From: Lachnospiraceae bacterium UBA3692
Lineage (GTDB): Bacteria; Bacillota; Clostridia; Lachnospirales; Lachnospiraceae
DNA length: 16,240 bases
Reading direction: 5' to 3'
Assembly (NCBI GenBank): GCA_002372815.1
Contig: DFIR01000042.1
Span: 22,363-38,602 of the forward strand
The translations under genes and the position numbers were made by a program. A model generated the notes under the pieces. It was given only the letters and a program-made list of their open reading frames with translations, did not search any database and was not told the origin of the DNA. Below are positions 5,998 through 12,722 of the stretch, in pieces (position 1 is the stretch's first letter; the number at the start of each line of letters is the position of its first letter).

Positions 5998-7320
5998 TTA
6001 CAGCTGCGTCACGACGAAAATATCGTAGATCGCCCGCACGGCGTTCTCGAAATCCTCATTGGCGACGCCGATGATGATGTTGAGCTCGCTGGATCCCTGG
6101 TCGATCATGCGGACATTGACCTTGGCATGGGCTAGGGCCGAGAAGATCCTTCCCGCCGTGCCGCGCATGGACTTCATGCCGCGTCCGACGACCGCGATCA
6201 GCGCCAGGTCGGATTCGATCTCCACGACGTCCGGCTGCACGTAGCGGTGAATGGCCGAGATGACCTTCTGCTCCTTGTGCATGAACTCGTCCTCGTGCAC
6301 GACCACGGTCATCGTATCTATGCCGGAGGGCATGTGCTCGAAGGAGATGCCGTTGTCCTCGAAGGCCTGCAGCACACGCCGGCCGAAGCCCACCTCCGCG
6401 TTCATGAGCGCCTTGTAGATCAGGACGGTGCAGAACCCTTTCTTGCCGGCGATGCCGGTGATCACGTAGCCGGATTTCTGGCAGGTGCTCTCCACGATCC
6501 AGGTGCCGTCGTCCTCCGGCTTGTTGGTGTTGCGGATATTGATCGGGATGCCCTCCCCGCGCACAGGGAAGATCGCGTCCTCGTGAAGCACGCTCGCGCC
6601 CATGTAGGACAGCTCGCGGAGCTCACGGTAAGTGATCGTGTCGATGTTGACCGGATCCTTGATGATGCGTGGATCCGCGACCATGAAGCCCGAGACGTCC
6701 GTCCAGTTCTCGTACACGTCCGCCTTCACGGCTCCCGCCACGATGGAACCGGTGATATCGCTGCCGCCCCTGGAGAAGGTGCGGATCTTGCCGTCATGCC
6801 CCATACCGTAGAAGCCGGGGATCACGGCGCGGGGGATATTCTCCAGCTTCGCTGCCACCGCCTTCTTCGTGCGCTTGCTCTCCAGGTTTCCGTCCTCGTC
6901 GAAGAAGATCACTTCCGCGGCGTCGACGAATTCATAGCCGAGATACCGCGCCATGATGTGCGCGTTGAGGAACTCGCCGCGGGATGCCGCGTAGTCGCTC
7001 TGCGGGTCCTCTTTCAGCCTCGCCTCGATCTCCGCGAACTGGTCGTCCAGGGAGAAGTCCGTGAGCTGCAGTCCGTCGATGATCTCCTGGTACCTGCTGC
7101 GGATCGTGTCCAGCACCGGGCCCATATCGCCCCCTTCGGCCGCCTTGTGATAGAGCGCGTACAGAAGGTCGGTGACTTTGGTGTCCCCGTCGAAACGCTT
7201 GCCGGGTGCGGAAGGTACCACATAGGCCCTCGAGGGATCCGCGTGAATGATGTCCGCGACCTTCCGGAACTGTCCGGCGTCCGCGAGGGAGCTGCCTCCG
7301 AATTTAACTACTTTTTTCAT
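5998..7320 (-). CDS. Aspartate kinase
   Basis: Phosphorylates aspartate, the first step to lysine, threonine and methionine, in the cytosol. The 440 residues comprise an amino-acid kinase domain (about 1-275) with KFGGSS at 6-11, RGEFLNAHIMARYL near 114-127 and SRGGSDITGS at 183-192, and a regulatory tail with two ACT modules (about 285-350 and 370-436; VVGRGMKSMRGTAGRIFSAL and SSELNIIIGV are the second). The ACT pair predicts feedback control by an end product, probably threonine or lysine. The start MKKVVKFGGSS is fixed by the family; its ribosome site is weak (AGGTCTGG). It follows hom by 32 nt in a three-gene operon and is followed by a strong terminator. No lysine riboswitch is present, which together with the hom linkage points to the threonine branch. 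lysC, dapG or thrA-type naming cannot be decided. Confidence 0.95.
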   Translation of the reverse strand: MKKVVKFGGSSLADAGQFRKVADIIHADPSRAYVVPSAPGKRFDGDTKVTDLLYALYHKAAEGGDMGPVLDTIRSRYQEIIDGLQLTDFSLDDQFAEIEARLKEDPQSDYAASRGEFLNAHIMARYLGYEFVDAAEVIFFDEDGNLESKRTKKAVAAKLENIPRAVIPGFYGMGHDGKIRTFSRGGSDITGSIVAGAVKADVYENWTDVSGFMVADPRIIKDPVNIDTITYRELRELSYMGASVLHEDAIFPVRGEGIPINIRNTNKPEDDGTWIVESTCQKSGYVITGIAGKKGFCTVLIYKALMNAEVGFGRRVLQAFEDNGISFEHMPSGIDTMTVVVHEDEFMHKEQKVISAIHRYVQPDVVEIESDLALIAVVGRGMKSMRGTAGRIFSALAHAKVNVRMIDQGSSELNIIIGVANEDFENAVRAIYDIFVVTQL

Positions 7321-7352
7321 AAAGACCAGACCTGTTGAAATCCTTATCTGTA

Positions 7353-8567
7353 TCAGAGCAGACGCACCGTGCCGATCACGCCCGCGCAGCGCGCCGCGGC
7401 GTCCTCGAAGCACTTCTCGGTCATCTCCGCCGTGATGAATGCCGTCTCATTTTCCGGAGCGCCCTCGGCCGTCACGAACGTGACGTCTCCGAACACATTG
7501 CGCACCGCGTCCTCGTCCTTCCCGCTCACGCGCACGAAGTGCCGGAAGCACTCCTGCGAAGGGTCGGACAGCTGCATGGTCTCCGCGCTGCTCCAGGTGC
7601 ATGGGATCGTCGTTCCCAGTGTGCGCGCCTCTTCCATCACGTCCGAGACGACGGCGCTGGCTGTCGGGAATTTCCCGGCGCCGCGTCCGTAGAACATCAG
7701 GTTGTCGACCATCGTGCCGTGCACGAAGACCGCGTTGAAGACGTCCTCCACGCTGTGGAGCGGATGATCCGCCGGAACCAGGAAGGGGGCCGTGCGGACG
7801 TAGAAGGAGGAGCCGTCCTCGCTCCGCCGCGACCTTCCGAGCAGCTTCACGGCCATGCCCATCTTGCGGGCGTAGGCCATGTCCGCCGTCGTGATGCGGC
7901 GGATGCCCTCGCAGGGGATGTCCTCATACCGGACCGTCTTGCCGCACATGAGCGACGAGAGGATCGCGATCTTGCGGCAGGCGTCGTGTCCGTCCACATC
8001 CGCGGAAGGGTCGCGCTCGGCATAGCCGTTCTCCTGCGCCTGCTTCAGCGCGTCCTCGAAGGAGACGTTCTCGCGCTCCATCCTGGTCATGATGTAGTTG
8101 GTCGTCCCGTTCAGGATACCCGCGATGTCCGTGATATATTCCGGTGTCAGGGAGGTGTTCATGGGGCGGATGATCGGGATCCCGCCGCCTACGGCCGCCT
8201 CGAAGAGGTAGCTGCAGTGGTTCTCCTTCGCCGTCGCCATGAGCTGCGGTCCGAAGGCCGCCACCAGCTCCTTGTTGGAAGTGCAGACACTGATCCCGCG
8301 CTGCAGCGCCTTCTCCGTGAAGGTCCTGGCCGGTTCCTTCCCGCCCATGGTCTCACAGATGATCCGGATCTCCGGGTCGTTCAGGATGATGTCATAGTCG
8401 TGGACGATCCGGTCCTCGTACGGATTGCCGGGGAATTCCCGGATGTCCAGAATATACTTGACGTGGATCTCTTCCGGAACGGTCCCGGTGATCGTCTTCC
8501 TGTTGCGGTCGATGAGTTCCACGACACCGCTGCCGACCGTTCCGAAACCGAGTACTGCGATCTGCAT
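7353..8567 (-). CDS. hom: Homoserine dehydrogenase
   Basis: Reduces aspartate semialdehyde to homoserine with NAD(P)H, the branch point to threonine and methionine. At 404 residues it matches monofunctional Gram-positive Hom. The Rossmann motif GFGTVGSG is at 7-14; TSNKELVAAFG at 96-106; EAAVGGGIPII at 123-133; GILNGTTNYI at 150-159. The catalytic set Glu184, Asp195 and Lys199 in GYAERDPSADVDGHDACRK has the same spacing as yeast Glu208/Asp219/Lys223. The C-terminal part (about 320-404) looks like an ACT-type regulatory module (FVRVSGKDEDAVRNVFG). ATG 8567 is set by the Rossmann start and a GGAGGAAGAGAGG ribosome site. It lies 34 nt after the HTH-ACT gene and 32 nt before the aspartate kinase gene, in one operon. 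Confidence 0.96.
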   Translation of the reverse strand: MQIAVLGFGTVGSGVVELIDRNRKTITGTVPEEIHVKYILDIREFPGNPYEDRIVHDYDIILNDPEIRIICETMGGKEPARTFTEKALQRGISVCTSNKELVAAFGPQLMATAKENHCSYLFEAAVGGGIPIIRPMNTSLTPEYITDIAGILNGTTNYIMTRMERENVSFEDALKQAQENGYAERDPSADVDGHDACRKIAILSSLMCGKTVRYEDIPCEGIRRITTADMAYARKMGMAVKLLGRSRRSEDGSSFYVRTAPFLVPADHPLHSVEDVFNAVFVHGTMVDNLMFYGRGAGKFPTASAVVSDVMEEARTLGTTIPCTWSSAETMQLSDPSQECFRHFVRVSGKDEDAVRNVFGDVTFVTAEGAPENETAFITAEMTEKCFEDAAARCAGVIGTVRLL

Positions 8568-8601
8568 CCTCTCTTCCTCCCTTTCTTGCTGACTTCCGAT
8601 A

Positions 8602-9060
8602 TCAGGCCGAGGCGCCGTCGCGCCCGGTGAATCTGACTTTCCTGACGCCCGGCATCGCGCGCAGCTGCGCGACCATCTCATTGACGTCTTCCGTGTCCTC
8701 CAGGATCTGCAGGCTGATGCTGAGCGACGCGACGCCGCTCACCGGTATGCTCTGGTGGATCGTGAGGATATTGGCCCGGCTCGCCGCAACGATGCCCAGG
8801 AGGTCCGACAGGAGCCCCGTCTCATCGTTGATCTCGCACAGCAGGGTGAGCGTCGTGCCCTGCAGCCGGTCGTGAAATTCTTCTATGTCGTCCTTGAACT
8901 TATAGTAGGAGCTTCTGCTGACGCCGACTGCCGCAGCTGCCTCATTGACGGTCCTGGCGCGCCCGGATGCGAGCATCTCGTTGACCATGGCCACCTTCAG
9001 GAGTACCTCCGGCACCGCGCGCCTGCGCAGTATGTAGAACTCCGGTTGATTTTTTCTCAT
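8602..9060 (-). CDS. HTH-ACT regulator, PheB/UPF0735-like
   Basis: A 152-residue amino-acid-responsive regulator candidate. Residues 37-57 (TVNEAAAAVGVSRSSYYKFKD) form a helix-turn-helix-like segment, and residues 70-145 form an ACT domain (TLTLLCEINDETGLLSDLLGI at its start, GVRKVRFTGRDG at its end). This layout is that of the UPF0735 ACT-domain proteins typified by B. subtilis PheB, which accompany aromatic or threonine biosynthesis genes. Here it heads the hom-aspartate kinase operon, so sensing threonine or a related amino acid and controlling this operon is a fair inference. The ATG has a GAGGGACGC ribosome site and a promoter lies at 9131-9103. It is not shown that it binds DNA; some family members may act on protein partners instead. 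Confidence 0.88.
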   Translation of the reverse strand: MRKNQPEFYILRRRAVPEVLLKVAMVNEMLASGRARTVNEAAAAVGVSRSSYYKFKDDIEEFHDRLQGTTLTLLCEINDETGLLSDLLGIVAASRANILTIHQSIPVSGVASLSISLQILEDTEDVNEMVAQLRAMPGVRKVRFTGRDGASA

Positions 9061-9102
9061 TTGCGTCCCTCTGCCGCGGACATTTGTGCGTTGACGATGG
9101 AT

Positions 9103-9131
9103 ATATTACCATCATTCCGCCCATCTTGCAA
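9103..9131 (-). promoter_or_regulatory. Promoter of the ACT-hom-aspartate kinase operon
   Basis: TTGCAA (9131-9126), 17-nt spacer, TAATAT (9108-9103). The start of transcription near 9097 gives a leader of about 36 nt, too short for a T-box or riboswitch. Confidence 0.65.
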
Positions 9132-9142
9132 GCTTGGCCGTG

Positions 9143-9171
9143 AAAAAGCACCGGGTCTCCCCGATGCTTTT
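9143..9171 (-). terminator. Intrinsic terminator after YerC-like gene
   Basis: A 12-bp stem, AAAAGCATCGGG (9171-9160) with CCCGGTGCTTTT (9155-9144), closed by a GAGA loop of the stable GNRA type, one G-U pair inside, and a T tract merging with the 3' arm. It lies 71 nt after the stop of the gene at 9243. The plus-strand reading is weaker and no gene there needs it. Confidence 0.8.
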
Positions 9172-9242
9172 CAGGGTGCGGTCCGCAATGTCCGCTGCTC
9201 CTATTTATAATACGACGTGCGCGGAATGTCCAGTCCCCGCGC

Positions 9243-9551
9243 TCAGGCCTCCTCTTCGGGCTCAGTCAGCCCCATTCTGGCAAAGACGAGTGCGTACCCG
9301 TCGTCCCCGTAATTCAGGGACCGGTTGACGCGGCTGATGGTCGCCGTGGACGCGCCGGTCTTCTCGGCGATCTTCAGATAGGTGTCACGGCGGCGCAGCA
9401 TACACGCGACTTCAAAGCGCTGTGACAGCGACAGCAGTTCGTTTACAGTACAAAGATCTTCGAAAAAATGGAAGCACTCTTCCGTATTCTCCAGTGTCAG
9501 GATCGCCTGGAACAAATGCTCTACCGCTTCAGTTCTGATCTTTTTATTCAT
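9243..9551 (-). CDS. yerC: TrpR-like regulator, YerC/YecD family
   Basis: A 102-residue protein of the Trp-repressor-like superfamily, in the YerC/YecD group of Gram-positive bacteria. Its helical core begins HLFQAILTLENTEECFHFFEDLCT and continues ELLSLSQRFEVACMLRRRDTYLKIAEKTGASTATISRVNRSL; residues 57-79 are the helix-turn-helix, with IAEKTGAS as first helix and turn and TISRVNRSL as recognition helix, followed by the family's typical Tyr-Gly-Asp-Asp-Gly-Tyr tail. Length matches the family. The ribosome site AAGGGGGACT is 3 nt from ATG 9551. It has its own promoter, an inverted repeat in the leader that may be an autoregulatory site, and a terminator. Whether it binds tryptophan is not known for this family. 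Confidence 0.93.
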   Translation of the reverse strand: MNKKIRTEAVEHLFQAILTLENTEECFHFFEDLCTVNELLSLSQRFEVACMLRRRDTYLKIAEKTGASTATISRVNRSLNYGDDGYALVFARMGLTEPEEEA

Positions 9552-9567
9552 AGTCCCCCTTTTGCGC

Positions 9568-9585
9568 TCATGCTGCGGCGCATGA
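9568..9585. repeat. Inverted repeat in the yerC leader
   Basis: TCATGC, a six-base centre, and GCATGA form a perfect 6-bp dyad between the predicted transcription start near 9594 and the yerC ATG at 9551. It could be an operator for an autoregulated HTH protein or a short leader hairpin near the ribosome site. Confidence 0.4.
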
Positions 9586-9600
9586 TGTGATTGTTTCTAC

Positions 9601-9629
9601 ATTTTATCATTTTAGCGCTGTAAAGTAAA
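9601..9629 (-). promoter_or_regulatory. Extended -10 promoter of yerC-like gene
   Basis: TTTACT (9629-9624), 17-nt spacer, TAAAAT (9606-9601), with TG one base before the -10 box as in extended -10 promoters. Confidence 0.65.
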
Positions 9630-9704
9630 GACGCAAAAGGTCGCCGTTCATTATTACACGTTATATCGTACATTCTATTTATAAAATTTAAGGCTCGAAT
9701 AGGC

Positions 9705-9791
9705 ACATTTGTCTGATCAAATTCTCTTTACATTTGTCTCAACATGTGATAATTTGAGTATGTTGCACAAATATTTTGGTAACCACAAATG
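9705..9791. repeat. Cluster of CATTTGT/ACAAATG motifs at csp promoter
   Basis: ACATTTGTCT occurs at 9705-9714 and exactly again at 9730-9739, 25 bp apart. CACAAAT, its near reverse complement, occurs at 9766-9772 and 9784-9790, 18 bp apart; the last copy with the following G is the exact complement of CATTTGT. The four copies flank the predicted promoter. They may be protein-binding sites; AT richness raises the chance of coincidence. Confidence 0.35.
9727..9755 (+). promoter_or_regulatory. Candidate promoter of the cold-shock gene
   Basis: TTTACA (9727-9732), 17-nt spacer, TAATTT (9750-9755) preceded by TG one base away (extended -10). Start of transcription is expected near 9762. The -10 box is imperfect, so another promoter in this AT-rich stretch is possible. 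Confidence 0.5.
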
Positions 9792-9885
9792 ATTTCCTGT
9801 CATTTTCAAATCGTTGGCGATCGTCAGGTTTTGGGGGACCGTAGAGAGTAAGCAACGTAGTTTATATGATCGGAGGATATGTATC
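9762..9885 (+). promoter_or_regulatory. Long untranslated leader of the cold-shock gene
   Basis: About 124 nt between the predicted transcription start and the ATG, ending with GGAGG at 9872-9876. Cold-shock mRNAs commonly have long leaders whose folding changes with temperature. No named riboswitch motif is seen. Between 9630 and 9885 no credible protein gene is present, and base composition is much more AT-rich than in the flanking genes. Confidence 0.4.
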
Positions 9886-10086
9886 ATGAGCAGAGGCACT
9901 GTCAAATGGTTTAATAATCAGAAAGGATTCGGCTTCATCACCGATTCCGAGGGCAAGGATATTTTTGTCCACTACAAGGGCATCAATATGGAAGGCTTCA
10001 AGTCCCTCGAGGAAGGTCAGGAAGTGGAATTCGATGAGACCATGACAGACAAGGGCCCTCAGGCTGTCAATGTGACAAGGATCTGA
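9886..10086 (+). CDS. Cold-shock protein, CspA family
   Basis: A 66-residue single-domain nucleic-acid chaperone. It binds single-stranded RNA or DNA and loosens secondary structure, in cold or in general growth. MSRGTVKWFNNQKGFGFI has the family start; RNP1 is KGFGFI (13-18) and RNP2 is DIFVHY (25-30), followed by the usual EGQEVEFD and GPQAVNVTRI end. Length equals typical Csp. ATG 9886 has GGAGG 9 nt upstream; a longer in-frame reading upstream has no family match. It stands alone on the plus strand with its own promoter, long leader and terminator. Confidence 0.97.
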   Translation: MSRGTVKWFNNQKGFGFITDSEGKDIFVHYKGINMEGFKSLEEGQEVEFDETMTDKGPQAVNVTRI

Positions 10087-10105
10087 GCACACAAGGCGTA
10101 AGAAG

Positions 10106-10150
10106 GACCGCTGCTATCTTCTGTTGAACAGAGATGCAGCGGTCTTTTTT
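10106..10150 (+). terminator. Intrinsic terminator of the cold-shock gene
   Basis: GACCGCTGC (10106-10114) pairs with GCAGCGGTC (10136-10144), with an inner TCTGTT/AACAGA stem, followed by six T residues (10145-10150). On the minus strand the T tract is broken (CCTTCTT), so it may weakly stop the opposing hisA-like transcript too. Confidence 0.9.
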
Positions 10151-10163
10151 ACGTGCTGTGAAG

Positions 10164-10182
10164 GCAGACGTATCTTGTCTGC
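10164..10182 (-). other. Small hairpin directly after the hisA-type stop
   Basis: GCAGAC, a 7-nt loop and GTCTGC form a 6-bp stem beginning at the base after the stop codon at 10183. No T tract follows, so it is either a 3' stabilising stem or chance. Confidence 0.3.
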
Positions 10183-11001
10183 TCAAACGGTGGGATGATC
10201 CAGCTCCCTGCATTTGCGGACCAGCTCTTCCAGACGGAGGTCTCCTCCGAACAGGTCCAGCGCGCTGCCGACCGTCACGTCCAGGGCGCCGCCGCTGTAC
10301 CGGTGCAGAAGCTCCAGATCTTGCAGAGAATGGATGCCGCCCGCGTAGGTGACCGGGAATCCGCTTCCGCGCGTCCACGCACCGAGGAGCTCTGCCAGCG
10401 GCCCGTCCGCGCCGCCGCGCTTTCCCTCCACATCCGCCGCGTGCACGAGGAACTCGTCGCAGCTCCCGCACAGCCTGTCCAGTGTCTCATCGCACACTTC
10501 CATCCGTGTGAACTTCTGCCACCGGTCCGTCACGACCATGCTCCGCCCGTCCGGAAGTCTCCTGCAGCTGAGATCCAGGACCAGCCGTTCCTTTCCGACC
10601 TCCCGGATCATGGCCTCCAGGCGCTCCTCGTCGAGCTCTCCGCCCCGGAACACATAGGAGGTGACGATCACGTGGGACGCGCCGGCGTCCAGGAATCTCC
10701 CGGCCGTCTCGGGTGTGATGCCGCCCCCGATCTGCAGTCCTCCGGGAAATGCGCGCAGGGCCTCCAGCGCCTGCCGCACGTCCGCCTCATAGTTCTCCGC
10801 GTCGGACACACTGTTGAGCAGGATCACATGGCCGCCGTCCAGGCCGGCCTCCCGGTACAGCGCAGCAAAAAAAGCGGCACTCTCCGCTGCCACATAATTC
10901 TCATGCGGCCGGCTCATGCCGCCTCCGTTCTCACATATACTGCCGCCCACGATCTGCTTCACGCGGCCGTTGTGGATATCGATGCAGGGACGGATCCTCA
11001 T
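10183..11001 (-). CDS. hisA: Eukaryotic-type HisA, ProFAR isomerase
   Basis: Predicted phosphoribosylformimino-AICAR ribotide isomerase, step 4 of histidine synthesis, a (beta/alpha)8 barrel. The 272-residue sequence follows yeast His6 rather than common bacterial HisA (about 240): RPCIDIHNGRVKQIVGGS at 4-21, GGLQIGGGITPETA at 87-100, ASHVIVTSYVF at 108-118, VLDLSCRRLPDGRSMVVTDRW at 141-161, EFLVHAADVEG at 183-193 and VGSALDLFGGDL at 244-255 all have counterparts in the fungal enzyme. Asp8 fits the first catalytic aspartate; Asp143 is my candidate for the second. Its ATG overlaps the dapB stop as ATGA, so it is translationally coupled to the lysine genes, and no other his gene is in the window. 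The assignment is from remembered motif order; a paralogue with another substrate is possible. Confidence 0.88.
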   Translation of the reverse strand: MRIRPCIDIHNGRVKQIVGGSICENGGGMSRPHENYVAAESAAFFAALYREAGLDGGHVILLNSVSDAENYEADVRQALEALRAFPGGLQIGGGITPETAGRFLDAGASHVIVTSYVFRGGELDEERLEAMIREVGKERLVLDLSCRRLPDGRSMVVTDRWQKFTRMEVCDETLDRLCGSCDEFLVHAADVEGKRGGADGPLAELLGAWTRGSGFPVTYAGGIHSLQDLELLHRYSGGALDVTVGSALDLFGGDLRLEELVRKCRELDHPTV

Positions 11002-11765
11002 CGGAGCACGTCCTGCATGTCGTAATATCCGGGGGCCTTTCCGGCGAGGAATTTCGCCGCTTCCACGGCGCCCTTGCCGAACACCGCCCTGCTGTACACG
11101 CGGTGCGAGAAAGTGATCACCTCGTCCTGGCCGGCGAAGAGCACGTCGTGGTCTCCCACGATGCTGCCGCCGCGGACCGCGCTGATGCCGATCTCCGCCT
11201 TCGGGCGCTTCTCCCTGCGGCCGGAGCGGTCATACACATATTCATAGGGTTCTTCGAGTCCCGCGTTCACCGCATCGGCCAGCGCGATCGCCGTGCCGCT
11301 GGGCGCGTCGATCTTCTGGTTGTGATGCTTCTCGATGATCTCGATATCAAATCCCGCGGACGCCAGCTTCGAAGCCGCCTCCTTCAGGAGGATCTCCAGC
11401 AGGTTGATGCCGAGGGACATGTTGGCGGACTTGAGGACAGCCGTCACCTCCGACAGCCCGCGCAGCTCCTGCATCTGCGCGTCGCTGAGCCCCGTCGTGC
11501 AGATGACTGCGGGGACCTTGTTCTCAGCCAGGAACGCAAACAGATCGTCCATCGCCGCAGCCGTCGAGAAGTCGATCAGGACGTCCGCGTCACGCACGGT
11601 CTCCCCCGGCAGTTCCGACAGCGCCGCATAGACCGGATAGTCCCCGGAGGACGTTCCGAAGGCATCGATGCCTGCGATGACCTCGACAGACGGGTCCTCC
11701 GCAGCAATACCGGAGATGATCCGTCCCATCCGCCCGCAGCATCCGTGAAGAAGGATTCTGATCAT
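10998..11765 (-). CDS. dapB: 4-hydroxy-tetrahydrodipicolinate reductase
   Basis: Reduces the DapA product with NAD(P)H in lysine and diaminopimelate synthesis, feeding peptidoglycan as well. The 255-residue length is normal. Rossmann start IRILLHGCCGRMGR (2-15); VLIDFSTAAAM at 62-72; CTTG at 89-92; the substrate signature EKHHNQKIDAPSGTA at 145-159, with the His147-His148 pair, Lys151 and the SGT phosphate-like loop; RGGSIVGDHDVLFAG at 198-212. It starts 10 nt after dapA and overlaps the hisA-type gene by four bases. AGGTCC just before the ATG, within the dapA end, is a weak ribosome site, so coupling to dapA translation is likely. Confidence 0.96.
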   Translation of the reverse strand: MIRILLHGCCGRMGRIISGIAAEDPSVEVIAGIDAFGTSSGDYPVYAALSELPGETVRDADVLIDFSTAAAMDDLFAFLAENKVPAVICTTGLSDAQMQELRGLSEVTAVLKSANMSLGINLLEILLKEAASKLASAGFDIEIIEKHHNQKIDAPSGTAIALADAVNAGLEEPYEYVYDRSGRREKRPKAEIGISAVRGGSIVGDHDVLFAGQDEVITFSHRVYSRAVFGKGAVEAAKFLAGKAPGYYDMQDVLR

Positions 11766-11775
11766 AGTGTGGACC

Positions 11776-12672
11776 TCATGAAAAACAGCCGAAACGTTCC
11801 ATCGCCGCGCGCAGCTTCTCCGCGTTCTGCGGCTCCATCTCGGTCAGGGGCATGCGCAGCGGGCCGGCTTCGAAGCCGAGCATGTTCATGGCCTTCTTGA
11901 CGGGGATCGGGTTGACCTCCGAGAAGAGCATGCCGCAGAGCTCGTCGCTCTCCATCTGGATCTTCGCAGCGCCCGCGACATCGCCGGCGAAGAACTTCGC
12001 GCACATGTCGTGCATCGCCTTGGGGGCGACGTTGGCCACGACGGAGATCACGCCGAGTCCGCCCATGGACATGAGCGGCACGACCTGGTCGTCGTTGCCG
12101 GAATACAGCTCGATCTCGCCATTTGTGAGCGCCATCAGACGGACGACCTGGCTGATGTTCCCGCTCGCCTCCTTGATGCCCACGATGTTCGGAACATCCT
12201 TCACCAGTCTCGCGACGGTCTCGGGAAGCACATTTCCGCCGGTGCGGCTAGGCACATTGTAAAGGATGATCGGCGTCTCCGGGACAGCTTCCGCGATCAT
12301 GCGGAAATGCTTGTACAGGCCGTTCTGCGTTCCTTTATTATAATAAGGAGACACGACAAGGAGCGCGTCCGCGCCGTAAGCGGCGACCTCTTTGGACAGC
12401 TCGATGGCCGTGCGGGTGCAGTTGCTGCCGGTGCCGGCGATGACAGGCACACGCTTCGCCACATATTCGATGCAGAACTTGCAGACCTCCAGATGCTCCT
12501 TCTCGGTCATCGTAGCCGCCTCGCCGGTGGAACCGCACACGACGATCGCGTCCGTCCCCTTCTCGATCTGGTCGTCGATGATGCGGGCGAACGCCTCATA
12601 ATTGACCTTGTACGGCTCATCCTCAAAGAAAGGTGTGACGATGGCGACTGCAGAACCTCTGAATACTGACAT
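11776..12672 (-). CDS. dapA: 4-hydroxy-tetrahydrodipicolinate synthase
   Basis: Condenses pyruvate with aspartate semialdehyde, the first step committed to lysine and diaminopimelate. It is a cytosolic (beta/alpha)8 aldolase of 298 residues, the usual length. The Schiff-base lysine is Lys167 in NIVGIKEASGN; Tyr138 and Arg143 are in ILYNVPSRTGGN; Thr49 is in CGSTGEAATM; SPYYNKGTQNGLY at 108-120 is the tetramer-side motif. ATG 12672 follows an ideal GGAAGGAG site 6 nt upstream. It lies 50 nt after a CobO-like gene and 10 nt before dapB. No lysine riboswitch or T-box precedes it, so control is likely through the upstream promoter or by feedback on the enzyme. Confidence 0.97.
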   Translation of the reverse strand: MSVFRGSAVAIVTPFFEDEPYKVNYEAFARIIDDQIEKGTDAIVVCGSTGEAATMTEKEHLEVCKFCIEYVAKRVPVIAGTGSNCTRTAIELSKEVAAYGADALLVVSPYYNKGTQNGLYKHFRMIAEAVPETPIILYNVPSRTGGNVLPETVARLVKDVPNIVGIKEASGNISQVVRLMALTNGEIELYSGNDDQVVPLMSMGGLGVISVVANVAPKAMHDMCAKFFAGDVAGAAKIQMESDELCGMLFSEVNPIPVKKAMNMLGFEAGPLRMPLTEMEPQNAEKLRAAMERFGCFS

Positions 12673-12703
12673 TGTTTACTCCTTCCGATCTGTCCGATCA
12701 TGA

Positions 12704-12721
12704 TCCCGGGCGCAGCCGGGA
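12704..12721 (-). other. Hairpin between CobO-like gene and dapA
   Basis: TCCCGG, a 6-nt loop and CCGGGA form a perfect 6-bp GC-rich stem that begins one base after the upstream stop codon. No T tract follows, so it is not a normal terminator; it may stabilise or separate the two parts of the message. Confidence 0.4.
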
Positions 12722-12722
12722 T

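Noticed and set aside
6247..8630. Long plus-strand open frames opposite aspartate kinase and hom
   Set aside because: Antisense shadows with Arg/Asp/His bias; no ribosome sites and no motif.
9717..9905. 62-codon minus-strand open frame in the csp control region
   Set aside because: No ribosome site or recognisable motif, overlaps the csp start and promoter; AT-rich chance frame.
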